Assembly: GCF_900142605.1 (NCBI RefSeq)
Contig: NZ_FRBL01000011.1
Location: 1-64,000 of the forward strand
Source of the DNA: Chitinophaga jiangningensis
GTDB taxonomy: Bacteria > Bacteroidota > Bacteroidia > Chitinophagales > Chitinophagaceae
Length of the DNA stretch: 64,000 nucleotides
Direction of reading: 5' to 3'
Shown: positions 1 to 9,125 of the stretch, one piece after another
Position numbering within the stretch: position 1 is the stretch's first letter
Layout: every line of letters begins with the position of its first letter
Program-made: the position numbers and the translations under genes
The notes under the pieces: generated by a model
Database searches by the model: none
Told to the model about the DNA's origin: nothing
Seen by the model: only the letters and a program-made list of their open reading frames with translations

Positions 1-88
1 CGCTAAAATATTTTCGTTTTCAATGGTGATTACCTAATAGATTTTAGCGGAGATTGTGTTTTGATAGACGCCTGCCAGGCGTCTCTAC
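1..88. repeat. Right part of a GTAGAG/CTCTAC palindromic element
   Basis: The right terminus (ATAGACGCC, five bases, GGCGTCTCTAC) is seen at 64-88, preceded by an inner arm pair CGCTAAAAT (1-9) and ATTTTAGCG (41-49). The same design recurs in the three elements at 35402-36151. The left terminus lies outside the window. No coding frame is supported here. Confidence 0.75.
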
Positions 89-137
89 ACCGCTGATATG
101 CGTGTTCAACATTATAATCCAAACGCGCATTGCTATA

Positions 138-2858
138 TCAATTCACAAAACTCCCGTCATTCCTCCGCACCTTCCCGGCGTTCCGCCCGCCCGTCCAACG
201 TTGTGGGCTCCAGGAAAACTGCAGGAGGAAATAGCGGCTGTTGTGCGAGGAGGGAATATCGCGATAGCCATTCATGAGCAGTTGTCGCGCTACGGCATTA
301 TCCTGCCGCAGCAGGTCCATTACCACTACGCTGATCACCCCATTTTTCTGCCGGAAGATGCGCTTTTCCATGTTTAACCCCACTACCAGCGGCGACCGGT
401 TGAGGGCATTATCGCTGCTGTGCTCCAGCTTTTTGCTTATATCAAATCCTACCAGCCACTCGGGTGTCAGGTATGCAGTACCGTAGATATTAAATCGCGC
501 GCGTGTGCTGTTAAGCGCCGCAAAGCGGTTACCCCGATTCCATTCCAGGCCGGAGGCAAAGTTGAAATCGAGCCATTGCCAAGGGGTAAGCGTGGCAGTA
601 AACGTATTCAGGTTCATCATGGTGATGGTGTGATCTGCCACATGATCAGTGAGGTATATCATGCGATTGCGTAACAACTGCCCATCCAGCTTTAGACTCA
701 GCGAATGATATGATATGGTCTTAGTGAGATTATAATACACCATCATCTTCGTTTCCCCGTCCACGTTAGCAAATCCTGTGGTACGGCGCATCGTATTTCC
801 GTTCACGGAGAAGGTGATGTCCGGCGTGACTTTGTTGGAAGTACGGGCATATAAGGCAGTCACACTCATAAAAATTTCCGGGCGCATCATAAAACGGGCA
901 AACCTTGCCTGGAACTGATCCACCACAGCTGGACGCAACCCGGGATTACCGGTTACCGTATTAAGCGGGTTGCTTACATCCGGTATGGGCATCACTTCCG
1001 CCAGCCGTGGCAGCACAGTATTTCCATTGTACCGGAACGACCACTGCGTACGCATGCCATTGGCATATTCATACAATATGTCCGGGAAAAGCCTGGCAGT
1101 ATAAACAGCGCTGTTGATCCAGCTCTGTTGCAGCCGCAGCCCCGCCGTAAGGTTACTTTTTTGCCCGATTGCACGCTTAACAGTAGCAAGTAACGGATGC
1201 TCCACCGTACGGTATAAAAAACGACTGCTCAGGGAATCAATCCGCTGCTGTGTAGCTAATAAATTATAAAATTGCTGATCATACATCACCCGGCGTACCT
1301 GTAGGTCGCTCCTGAGCTGCAGCGAAGTGCGGGTGTTGAAAGGCAGGGTATACGTCAGGGTAGAGAGGTAATTTTCAGGACTACTCCGCTCCTCCAGTTG
1401 CACCCGGTAGGTGCTATCCTGCTCGGGCAAGGGGTCGTGCCAGCTGGTGACGGTGCCATCATCTGTTTTCCGCTGCTGTTCTTTTTCGTTTAATAAATGG
1501 AAATCGGCCGTGAGGATCGATTTAGAGCGGGCAAATTTGCGTATATATAACAGGTCAATATCCAGCGCCGGCGCAGTAGCGGTTTGTAAACCAAGCAGGC
1601 TACTGCTGTTATGCAATAAGCCATCCTGCCGAGCATTACTACTGCTGGACAAACTTTCGTTCGCATGCCTGAAGCCAATGGTGGTATTTAGCTGTGAATG
1701 ATCCGATAATTTAGTATTGAAAACGCCTTTGAGGTCATGTTTTGTTTGTTGTTGGGAGATGTCAGTGTTGCTGCTGGTCAGCAGCCCGCCGGTTGAAAAA
1801 TACTCCTGCTGAAGGAGGTCTTTTATTTCAAGCTGATCTTTCCGTTGCAGGTTGTAGTAAAGCTCATAGGTCAGGAAATCTTTCCATTTGTTTTTATAGG
1901 TAAGTATACCAAATGCGTTTTGGTGATAGCCATCGGAAACACCGGGTTGTCCGCCGGCAGGTGCTAGCATTGCATTCATTTTGCTGATAGTACCCACTGG
2001 TGCGCCCGTAAGTACGCCGGCGGGTGAACGCGCCGCTCCTGCCTGTACTTCCAGCTGATTAAATCCATCGATCTTTTTAATATATCCCTGCCCGTTATAA
2101 CGTGTATCAAAATTAGAAGAAGCAGCAATTTCATAGAGGTTAGCAACTGATTTATCCTTTTTGGAAACGATATTGATTGTTTTGGTGGCTTCGCCGGATT
2201 TTATGCCGGCAGCATTGGCCTGGTCGCCGTAGTCATCAATGATTTGAATTCTTTCTACAATATTTGCCGGGAGCTCTTTCAGCAATTGTTTTACATCTCC
2301 CCCAAAATACCTGATCCCGTTGAACATGGCCTTTTTTACCATCTGGCCCATGAACTGCACATTACCTTCCCTGTCTACGTTTACCCCTTCGAGCTTTCGT
2401 ATTAACTCTTCCAGCCGCGCATAATCCCGGACGATGTAATCATCCGCCCAAAACTGCACGGTATCTCCGAGCAGCTGCGGCCCTACCTTACCCTTGATCG
2501 TTACGCCCGCAAGCGTTTGCAGCTGTGCATGCAATAATATAGGCGCCAGCGTGATACGTGCTTTCGTGTCATTCATCATATACCGCTGCATAAACGGCCG
2601 GTAGCCCAAATGTTGCACCACGATGGTGAATTCGGCGGAGGTCACCGATTCAAATACAAAAATACCATCCTCATTGGTGAGTACAAGTAGGGTATCCGTT
2701 AACGTTATTAGCAATACGCTGGCCTGCGGCACATCCACTGCGCCGCTGGAATCACGCACTACACCGCTCACCTGGCGGATTGCCAGTGGTGGCGGCTGCT
2801 GGGCAGCCGTACTCATGACAATTAACAGGCTGGTAAAAAAGAATAACAACCGCATCAT
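138..2858 (-). CDS. Outer-membrane beta-barrel protein (OMP_b-brl_3 type) with carboxypeptidase-like regulatory domain
   Basis: About 906 residues. A signal peptide (residues 1-20, ending near STAAQ) is followed by a carboxypeptidase-D-regulatory-like beta-sandwich (about 30-110, VSGVVRD start), a degenerate plug-like region (about 125-240, with GDTVQF, VNVDREGN and a KTINIVSKK end) and a long aromatic-rich barrel ending near residue 900. This is the architecture of TonB-receptor-like barrels of the OMP_b-brl_3 family; no SusD partner is near, so a classical glycan-import pair is unlikely. It is the last gene of a leftward operon. The upstream gene's stop overlaps a possible GTG start at 2864 (GTGA); the ATG six bases on is used here. 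Substrate unknown. Confidence 0.85.
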   Translation of the reverse strand: MMRLLFFFTSLLIVMSTAAQQPPPLAIRQVSGVVRDSSGAVDVPQASVLLITLTDTLLVLTNEDGIFVFESVTSAEFTIVVQHLGYRPFMQRYMMNDTKARITLAPILLHAQLQTLAGVTIKGKVGPQLLGDTVQFWADDYIVRDYARLEELIRKLEGVNVDREGNVQFMGQMVKKAMFNGIRYFGGDVKQLLKELPANIVERIQIIDDYGDQANAAGIKSGEATKTINIVSKKDKSVANLYEIAASSNFDTRYNGQGYIKKIDGFNQLEVQAGAARSPAGVLTGAPVGTISKMNAMLAPAGGQPGVSDGYHQNAFGILTYKNKWKDFLTYELYYNLQRKDQLEIKDLLQQEYFSTGGLLTSSNTDISQQQTKHDLKGVFNTKLSDHSQLNTTIGFRHANESLSSSSNARQDGLLHNSSSLLGLQTATAPALDIDLLYIRKFARSKSILTADFHLLNEKEQQRKTDDGTVTSWHDPLPEQDSTYRVQLEERSSPENYLSTLTYTLPFNTRTSLQLRSDLQVRRVMYDQQFYNLLATQQRIDSLSSRFLYRTVEHPLLATVKRAIGQKSNLTAGLRLQQSWINSAVYTARLFPDILYEYANGMRTQWSFRYNGNTVLPRLAEVMPIPDVSNPLNTVTGNPGLRPAVVDQFQARFARFMMRPEIFMSVTALYARTSNKVTPDITFSVNGNTMRRTTGFANVDGETKMMVYYNLTKTISYHSLSLKLDGQLLRNRMIYLTDHVADHTITMMNLNTFTATLTPWQWLDFNFASGLEWNRGNRFAALNSTRARFNIYGTAYLTPEWLVGFDISKKLEHSSDNALNRSPLVVGLNMEKRIFRQKNGVISVVVMDLLRQDNAVARQLLMNGYRDIPSSHNSRYFLLQFSWSPQRWTGGRNAGKVRRNDGSFVN

Positions 2859-2860
2859 AC

Positions 2861-3571
2861 TCACGGCTGTTGTGCCAGTTCATAAGTAGCCCAAAACTCA
2901 GTAACCGTATTGGTTTCTGCTAACCGCATCAGCTCAGCCGGACTCACATTGGCACCGTCTTTATTTTTTATCTGGATGCCAGGCATCAGAAACATGGAAC
3001 TTTGTCCTCTGCGGCCCGTTCCCATCAGGCAGATGTCGTAATCAAATGCATGCTCATTCAGGGATAATAGTTTACGAGGTATCCGTATTTCACAGGTAAA
3101 AATTTTATTCGCTTCATCCAGCTTCCATGCGGCCTTGATACCGTACTGGTTATAGATGGATATCAACGTATCTTTTACAGCAGGGATATTGCGGACTTCA
3201 ATTTCATCCCATTTTTCAGGTAGTTTTTTATGAATACCCTCGGTAGTGACCGGAAAATGCAGCAGTGGCATTACCTCCGTTTTCCGCTCACCTTTGTTAC
3301 CGATGGAGAGCTGAATGGAAGCGGGGGCATAAATTTTAGAAAGGTTATCTGTTTTCTTAAACGCAAAATAAATAAAGTCGTTATCGTTAGCTACGCTATA
3401 CCAGAGCTTATTGGTAGTATTATATGCTTCCAGCGAAGTGCCCCAGTCCTCAATGGCGCCATCAATCTTTTTATTGGTGGCCCACCTGCTGGCCTGCTGG
3501 ATATCGGGAAGTTGCTGCGCCAGTGCAGGCAGCGCTGCCATTATCACTATTAACGTAAATACAGATTTCAT
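2861..3571 (-). CDS. Exported protein with CBM9/DOMON-like beta-sandwich
   Basis: 236 residues with a signal peptide (1-18, ALPALAQ end). The segment after it, KKIDGAIEDWG at about residues 34-44, followed by alternating strands with DNDFIYFAFKKTD, is the usual opening of carbohydrate-binding family 9-like or DOMON-like sandwiches, which bind sugars or haem. No catalytic motif is visible. The stop codon overlaps the start of the barrel gene by four bases if the GTG start is used, implying translational coupling. In many Bacteroidota the gene before an OMP_b-brl_3 barrel is a GLPGLI-type exported protein; this one takes that place but lacks that signature. Ligand unknown. Confidence 0.75.
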   Translation of the reverse strand: MKSVFTLIVIMAALPALAQQLPDIQQASRWATNKKIDGAIEDWGTSLEAYNTTNKLWYSVANDNDFIYFAFKKTDNLSKIYAPASIQLSIGNKGERKTEVMPLLHFPVTTEGIHKKLPEKWDEIEVRNIPAVKDTLISIYNQYGIKAAWKLDEANKIFTCEIRIPRKLLSLNEHAFDYDICLMGTGRRGQSSMFLMPGIQIKNKDGANVSPAELMRLAETNTVTEFWATYELAQQP

Positions 3572-3653
3572 ATGGCGTTTTTTTTTGAAAAAAAGATACC
3601 TGCCGGGCAGTCACCATAGGAGGTGGCGTCCAACAGGTATCACTATACGAAAA

Positions 3654-3914
3654 CTAGATACCGGTTTCAACTTCCCATGGCCAGTCGCACACTTTCAGGG
3701 TTGGATTAAACCACAGGCCAGCAGGGCATTGACCTAATAAGGTATAGCCTTCTTCAGTACAAACATAGAAATTAGGATAAGAAGAAGGGTGTGGGTAAAC
3801 ACCTGCCGCCAGGTGATTCTGAGCGCAGTAATCAGGATTGAAAGGAACCTGTGCAATAGCAGCGGATGCGATGAAGGCAATGCCTGCAACGAACATAGCA
3901 ATTTTCTTTTTCAT
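3654..3914 (-). CDS. Small secreted protein with a four-cysteine CBM14 (peritrophin-A-like) domain
   Basis: 86 residues: signal peptide 1-21 (AAIAQ) and a single domain 28-80 resembling chitin-binding type 2 / CBM14, with Cys30, a GVYPHP turn (38-43), the aromatic core YPNFYVC (46-52), CPAGLWF (63-69) and CDWPWE (76-81). The family normally has six cysteines; here only C1, C3, C4 and C5 (30, 52, 63, 76) remain, so the canonical C2-C6 bridge is lost as a pair. It sits between a thioredoxin-like lipoprotein and a CBM9-like protein. Chitin binding is inferred from the fold signature only. Confidence 0.8.
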   Translation of the reverse strand: MKKKIAMFVAGIAFIASAAIAQVPFNPDYCAQNHLAAGVYPHPSSYPNFYVCTEEGYTLLGQCPAGLWFNPTLKVCDWPWEVETGI

Positions 3915-3933
3915 AATGGTTTGTGATTAGTTT

Positions 3934-5010
3934 TTAATGAATGTTTACTTTACCATGTATATTGATCAATAATGGTCTGGAGGAGGCATTGGAATACACG
4001 TACACATTCTGCCGGAAATCTCCGGCTTCTTTCAGCTGATAGGTAACACTGATGTCGCGCATTTCCCCGCCGGGGATGGAGTCTTTAGGCCATTGTACTT
4101 TAAGACAGCTGCAGGAAGGATGCACTTCACTCAGCACCAGCGGCTTCCCTCCTGCATTCCTGATGGGTATGCGAATGGTTCTGAAAGCGTTTAATGGCGC
4201 AGGTTCCAGCATGATATCTACTGAAGGTGTGGAAAGGATAGCACTGTCGGCCAGTGCCGTTGGGCCGGCAAAAAATTCCAGTTCCGAAATATAGGTTTTA
4301 TACAGCATCCTGTCGATACCGGTTGTACTTCGCAATAAGTCCTGTGCCATGGCCACTGCGGAATCTTTCCTCCCTTCTTTCACCTGTAGCTGCGTCAGCA
4401 GGTATCTGTTCAGAAAATAAGGTTTCAGTTTGACATTTTCCTGTAATGCCTGTTTTTCGGCCGCAGAAAAACGACCGGCTTTCCTGTAGGTAGTAAAGAG
4501 TTTCGCCACCGTGTTAATAAATCCAATACGATCTTCGTTGGTAAATTTCCGTTTCCCATCTACAGGCTGAAATGCTTTACTGTTGGGGGAATAGTAGATA
4601 CCTCCAGCGTAAATAGCGGACAATTGCCGTGGTAAATCCGTGGCAAGGCCACCTTTGGAAATGCCCCTGATTTGCCCGTCAGGACTAAACATCACGATTA
4701 TTGGAAAGGAAAACTCATGCAGCAATTGATTTAACCATAAATTTTGCGGCAGCCTTGTATCCACCGAGCGAATAATTAAATCTCCTGGCAGATCACTACC
4801 CTTTTTCACACTGGTTGCCAACATGGATTTGTATACAAAGCAGGCATCACAGCCTTGCTCAGTTAGTATAACTACCGCATGCTTATTGGCAGCGCCGGCA
4901 TCTTTTAAAACATCATCAATTGAGGTAAGTTCACTCAGGTCCACCTCAGGCGTGGCATGCCTGCAGCTGATGAATATGCACAGGCATACCCACAGAGATA
5001 TTTTTCTCAT
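3934..5010 (-). CDS. DUF1573 lipoprotein with N-terminal thioredoxin-like domain
   Basis: 358 residues. The start has a lipoprotein-like signal (IFISC, Cys16). A thioredoxin-like region follows (about 45-130) with a CxxC pair in EQGCDACF (Cys54 and Cys57). The last 85 residues match DUF1573 (NAGGKPLVLSEV, then SCSCLKVQWP and a TYQL beta-strand), an immunoglobulin-like domain common in Bacteroidota exported proteins. It is first in the operon, 19 bases before the small Cys peptide. A role in thiol or disulfide handling of that peptide is an inference from adjacency. Confidence 0.85.
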   Translation of the reverse strand: MRKISLWVCLCIFISCRHATPEVDLSELTSIDDVLKDAGAANKHAVVILTEQGCDACFVYKSMLATSVKKGSDLPGDLIIRSVDTRLPQNLWLNQLLHEFSFPIIVMFSPDGQIRGISKGGLATDLPRQLSAIYAGGIYYSPNSKAFQPVDGKRKFTNEDRIGFINTVAKLFTTYRKAGRFSAAEKQALQENVKLKPYFLNRYLLTQLQVKEGRKDSAVAMAQDLLRSTTGIDRMLYKTYISELEFFAGPTALADSAILSTPSVDIMLEPAPLNAFRTIRIPIRNAGGKPLVLSEVHPSCSCLKVQWPKDSIPGGEMRDISVTYQLKEAGDFRQNVYVYSNASSRPLLINIHGKVNIH

Positions 5011-5311
5011 TGTCGGTTATTTTGTACTTGGTTGGTTATTCGTACTACTGGTTGATTATCTTATGTAAAAAGGGATTCCTGGAGTGCGCATTCTCTCTTC
5101 GACGGTTGGTTTTGTTATCAATACTTAGGGCAATCATTGCTGCACTTCCAGCATCACAATAATATTTTTAAAAATTTATTTAAACAAATATTTGGAGCGG
5201 ATAAATGATTTTTATTTGTAAATAATTTTACTATTTTATTCAATAAGATAATATGGACGGCCGGTCATGAACTTATCGTGTAAAAGTGAAATGGAATCCA
5301 AACTTTATCAC
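5011..5311. other. AT-rich intergenic leader of the operon read leftward from 5010
   Basis: No open frame is convincing. Next to the start codon of the 5010 gene the top strand has three spaced GGTTATT / GGTTATT / GGTTGATTATC blocks, two of them followed by GTAC. No clear TAnnTTTG promoter could be placed. The rest, 5160-5260, is A+T-rich and otherwise featureless. Confidence 0.5.
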
Positions 5312-5347
5312 AAAAAAACGCCATGCAGTAGTTGCATGGCGTTTTTT
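5312..5347 (-). terminator. Intrinsic terminator after the beta-galactosidase gene
   Basis: Stem GCCATGCA (5320-5327), five-base loop, TGCATGGC (5333-5340), flanked by A7 on one side and T6 on the other, so it can work in both directions. It lies about 22 bases past the stop of the leftward GH2 gene. Confidence 0.9.
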
Positions 5348-5369
5348 ACGCGTAACTTTTTGCTATCCC

Positions 5370-8300
5370 TTATTTCAGCGGCTTAATCACAAAACTATAA
5401 TTCAGCTTACCAAAAGGAATCCTGTATTGCTCCAGTGGCTGGGAGCCCCAGCTGTCGATCCCCTGTACACCTGATTGCTGCAGGTCCACATGCATGAAGA
5501 TCTGATCACGAGCCACCAGCTCACCGCTGTGATATTGCTTTTTATCAGCTTCAGGGTCCAGGTCGTCCATACTGTAAGGCAGTGCTGCGAAGTTTAACAA
5601 TGTAGCACCCACGCTTTCGATCCGGATGCCTTTTCCTTTTTTGTTAGTCATCGTTACCCAGCGAACATCCGTTTTATTACCACTCTCCTGCGGACGTGCA
5701 TATGGGAAATATTGCGCTGCCACATTGGAATTATACAGCCCTACAAACGAGGCCGTTTTTCTGTCCCAATAGTTTTCCCACGGACCCCGGCCATACCAGC
5801 TAATCTGATCAAACTGCTTTGCCAGCTGCATGTCTGTACCATAGCGCAGTAAAATTTTATGATCACCTTTGATGCCTTCAAATGCATTATTCACCAGGAT
5901 GGTACCATCAGGCGCAATGGTATAGGTTTGCCGGGCAGTGGCGTCCCCGTTGAGCAGACTTGCTTTGAAGGTAACGGTTACGGCTGATGGTTTTTCATCA
6001 GTGGTGGCGGTAACAGTTGCTTTGCTGTAAGCATCGCGCCAGCTGCGTAAACGATGATTGTAATCCGCTCCAATGTCGTTATCCGTTGGTGCACGCCAGA
6101 AGGCAGGCTGCGGGCCATTCGCCATCACATCTTCTCCATTGATTTTGTAGGAAGACAACAATCCATGCACCAGGTCGAAATTCACTTCAAAGGCAGCACC
6201 TTTAACTTTTAACATCTGCCCATCTTTAGTAACAGTTAGTTTGCCACTCGCAGGTGTAGCTGCAGGAGCAGGTGACGGCGTGTTATAGGCAAACTGTTCT
6301 GCTGCAATTTCATAACCGGCAGGGAGGAAAGGTTCCGCTGCTTTCAGTACATAGCGTACATTCAAAAAGTACTCTTTGTTTCCGGCTATTTTAGTTTTAG
6401 GGGAGATAGTAAAGGCCGCTGAATCCTGAGCTGCCACGTTCAGGCTCGCTACAGTACCGCGCTCGGCAACTTTACCATCTTCCAGTAATTCCCAGTTCAG
6501 CTGATAGTTGGAAAGGTCCCTGAAGAAATAGGCGTTACGTACGGATATGCCGTTGGCTGTGCGGGTAGTTTTTACATGCTGGTACACTTTTTTCACTTCA
6601 ATAGCCATTGGTGTGAGCTCCCGGTGAGCAGTCACCACACCTTTTACGCAGAAGTTATTATCGCTGAATGTTTCATTCACCGGTCCGCTCAGCGGGAAGT
6701 CGCCACCATAGGCCAGTATACGCTTACCATTTTTCACGGTATCAATACCCTGGTCAATCCATTCCCAGATAAAGCCCCCTTGCAGGTAAGGATTATTTTC
6801 TATGGCAGTCCAGTATTCCTGGAAGTTGCCCAGGCTGTTACCCATGATGTGCGCGTATTCGCTCATGATCATCGGGCGGTCTGGATTGCGCTGGGAATAT
6901 CTTACCAGTGAGTTCGGACCGGGATACTGGGGCACGATGATATCGGTATTAAAATCATGTTCTGCACGTTCATATTGCACCGGACGGGTGTCGTGTGCTT
7001 TGAGCCAGTCGTATGCTTCATAGAAGTTCACCCCGTTGCCGGCTTCATTGCCCAGCGACCACGTAACGACGGCCGGATGGTTTTTATCCCGCTCGTACAT
7101 ACGTAAAACGCGCTCCAGATGCGGCATACGCCATTGCTTATCATTAGCCAGCGTGTAGCCGAGATCGTAGTAGCGGCCGTGTGACTCGATGTTTGCCTCG
7201 TCGATCACGTATAAACCATACTCATCGCAAAGCTGCATCCAGTAAGGGTCAGGAGGATAATGAGAGTGTCGCACCGCATTTACGTTGAGCTTTTTCATCA
7301 TCTCCATATCCTTACGCATATCTTCATGGGTAAGCGTATGACCCTGTGTGGCATTGTGCTCGTGGCGGTTCACTCCTTTGAGGAATACGCGCTTTCCGTT
7401 AACGAGGAAGTTGCGGTCTTTCAGTTCAATGGAACGGAAGCCAACGCGCTGTGGTATTACCTCCAGCACGTTGCCCGTTTTATCTTTCAGGGTGATGTAA
7501 AGCGTGTATAAATAAGGTACTTCGGCGGACCATTTCTGCACTGCCGGAATTTCTTTTTTGAAAGAAACGATGGATTTATAATTCCCTAAAACTTTTTGTA
7601 TGGAAGAAGTTTCTTCCTGGTATACCGTTTTACCAGTGGCATCCGTGAGCTTCACCGCTACGGAGAAGGTATCCGGCTTGCTATGGTTCGTGCGCTGATC
7701 AATGCGGTAGTTATTCACTTCCAGGTTGATGTCCAGCATACCGTTGGTATACGATTGATCCAGGCCTGCGGCAATTTTAAAATCGCGTACATCCATTTTG
7801 GGAGTGGCGTAGAGATATACTTCTCTCTCGATACCGGAGATGCGCCACATGTCCTGGCATTCGAGATAGGAGCCGTCGCTCCAGCGGTACACCTGCAGTG
7901 CCACCAGGTTTTCGCCTGGCTGCAGGTATTTGGTGATATCGAATTCCGCTGCCAGTTTACTATCCTCACTATACCCTACTTTTTTTCCATTTATCCAGAT
8001 ATAAAAGGCCGATTTGACTGCACCCAGGTGAATGAACACCTGCTTGCCGCTCCAGTTTTGCGGCAGGGTAAATTTGCGCCGATAGGAACCTACCGGGTTA
8101 TTATCTTCAGGAATATCGAAAGGCGGGTTTAAGGCGGCGCCCATTTTAGCGCGACCCGTAAACTCATAAGGATGGTTTACGTAAATCGGTAGTCCGTAGC
8201 CGTTTACTTCCCAGTTGGCGGGCACCTTAAACGTTTCCCAGTTGCTGTCGTTGTAAGCCGGCAGGTAAAAATCAGCCGGGCGTTTGCGGGGATCCTGTAC

Positions 8301-8522
8301 CCAGTTGAATTTCCAGGGCCCGTTGAGCGACAAAAAATTGGCTGATTTTTCTTTGGCTTGCTGTTGTGCCAGGGATTCATTTTCAAATGCAAAGGCCGAA
8401 GCACGCATGGGCATTCGGTTGACAGATACTACTTCCGGGGTTTGTAGTTCGGAAGGTAATTGCTGTGCATGCGACTTTATGGCAAAGCTCACGCATGCGG
8501 CAAGAAATAATTTTCCTTTCAT
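5370..8522 (-). CDS. Secreted beta-galactosidase, glycoside hydrolase family 2 (LacZ type)
   Basis: 1050 residues, the size of LacZ-type GH2 enzymes plus a signal peptide (1-19, IKSHAQ). The order is sugar-binding jelly roll (about 60-230), immunoglobulin-like domain, TIM barrel (about 345-640), second linker domain and the C-terminal Bgal small-chain sandwich. The acid/base Glu493 is in SLGNEAGNG and the nucleophile Glu555 in MSEYAHIMG. It hydrolyses terminal beta-galactosides, probably in the periplasm. It stands alone, with its own terminator downstream and no transporter or SusCD pair beside it. Specificity for lactose or a plant galactan cannot be read from sequence. Confidence 0.95.
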   Translation of the reverse strand: MKGKLFLAACVSFAIKSHAQQLPSELQTPEVVSVNRMPMRASAFAFENESLAQQQAKEKSANFLSLNGPWKFNWVQDPRKRPADFYLPAYNDSNWETFKVPANWEVNGYGLPIYVNHPYEFTGRAKMGAALNPPFDIPEDNNPVGSYRRKFTLPQNWSGKQVFIHLGAVKSAFYIWINGKKVGYSEDSKLAAEFDITKYLQPGENLVALQVYRWSDGSYLECQDMWRISGIEREVYLYATPKMDVRDFKIAAGLDQSYTNGMLDINLEVNNYRIDQRTNHSKPDTFSVAVKLTDATGKTVYQEETSSIQKVLGNYKSIVSFKKEIPAVQKWSAEVPYLYTLYITLKDKTGNVLEVIPQRVGFRSIELKDRNFLVNGKRVFLKGVNRHEHNATQGHTLTHEDMRKDMEMMKKLNVNAVRHSHYPPDPYWMQLCDEYGLYVIDEANIESHGRYYDLGYTLANDKQWRMPHLERVLRMYERDKNHPAVVTWSLGNEAGNGVNFYEAYDWLKAHDTRPVQYERAEHDFNTDIIVPQYPGPNSLVRYSQRNPDRPMIMSEYAHIMGNSLGNFQEYWTAIENNPYLQGGFIWEWIDQGIDTVKNGKRILAYGGDFPLSGPVNETFSDNNFCVKGVVTAHRELTPMAIEVKKVYQHVKTTRTANGISVRNAYFFRDLSNYQLNWELLEDGKVAERGTVASLNVAAQDSAAFTISPKTKIAGNKEYFLNVRYVLKAAEPFLPAGYEIAAEQFAYNTPSPAPAATPASGKLTVTKDGQMLKVKGAAFEVNFDLVHGLLSSYKINGEDVMANGPQPAFWRAPTDNDIGADYNHRLRSWRDAYSKATVTATTDEKPSAVTVTFKASLLNGDATARQTYTIAPDGTILVNNAFEGIKGDHKILLRYGTDMQLAKQFDQISWYGRGPWENYWDRKTASFVGLYNSNVAAQYFPYARPQESGNKTDVRWVTMTNKKGKGIRIESVGATLLNFAALPYSMDDLDPEADKKQYHSGELVARDQIFMHVDLQQSGVQGIDSWGSQPLEQYRIPFGKLNYSFVIKPLK

Positions 8523-8655
8523 TGTTCAGTATAAAATAGTTTGTTCATCGCAGCTACAACACACTTTCAAAGGCACGGCTGCTAAGAAAAGTATTATTTC
8601 CGAAAGTACTCAATAAATGTGATGAGCGTAAAAAATACGTTTCTTAATTCCGGCA

Positions 8656-8694
8656 TAAAAAAAGCATCCCCAGCGGCGGACACTGTGGGATGCT
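8656..8694 (-). terminator. Intrinsic terminator after the 8715 membrane gene
   Basis: AGCATCCCCAG and CTGTGGGATGCT form an imperfect stem. On the minus strand it is followed by a run of T (A-run 8657-8663 on the plus strand). It lies some 20 bases past the stop at 8715. Confidence 0.75.
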
Positions 8695-8714
8695 CACTCC
8701 TGCTACATCAATTC

Positions 8715-9113
8715 TCAGGCTTTAGGAAAAGGCGGATTAGTAACAGCGGCCAACCGTTCTTTTGCTTTAGATATACGCCTTCCCCTGAAGAAGAGAAATA
8801 GATTGAGGAATAACATGATGCCAAGGTATATAAAGAATCCTCCCAGTTTGGAGCTCAGTGCTTCCAGCATTTCCTGGTGCGTTTCCAGACCATAGCTAAT
8901 TTCCATTATTTTCACGCCAAAGCCCAGGTTCAGCAGATAAAATCCGGTCTCAAACAGTTTGTTGGTGCTCATGGCAATTTCTACGCGGCCATTAAAAATA
9001 TCGAGCATAAATACTTTGCTGTTTTTAAACAAAGTATATGCAACAAACCAGGTAACAGCGGCTACCACAGGGAGGTAGATCAGGTAAGCAGTGTAGTTGA
9101 ATGTGTGGTTCAT
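8715..9113 (-). CDS. Small integral membrane protein, paralogue of its upstream neighbour
   Basis: 132 residues with three to four hydrophobic segments (about 8-28, 55-75, 90-112) and a basic tail (GRRISKAKERL). It aligns along its length with the neighbouring 9126-9476 product: shared AYLIYL, a KNSKVF / RNGRVF block, FNG, and the motif TGFYLLNLG / TGYYLLNLG. The two genes are 12 bases apart on one strand and look like a tandem duplication. I do not recognise a named function. Confidence 0.75.
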   Translation of the reverse strand: MNHTFNYTAYLIYLPVVAAVTWFVAYTLFKNSKVFMLDIFNGRVEIAMSTNKLFETGFYLLNLGFGVKIMEISYGLETHQEMLEALSSKLGGFFIYLGIMLFLNLFLFFRGRRISKAKERLAAVTNPPFPKA

Positions 9114-9125
9114 ATGGATGTATTT

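Noticed and set aside
138..5010. SusCD-type polysaccharide utilisation locus
   Set aside because: The barrel is of OMP_b-brl_3 type, no SusD lipoprotein is present and the GH2 gene upstream is separated by a terminator.
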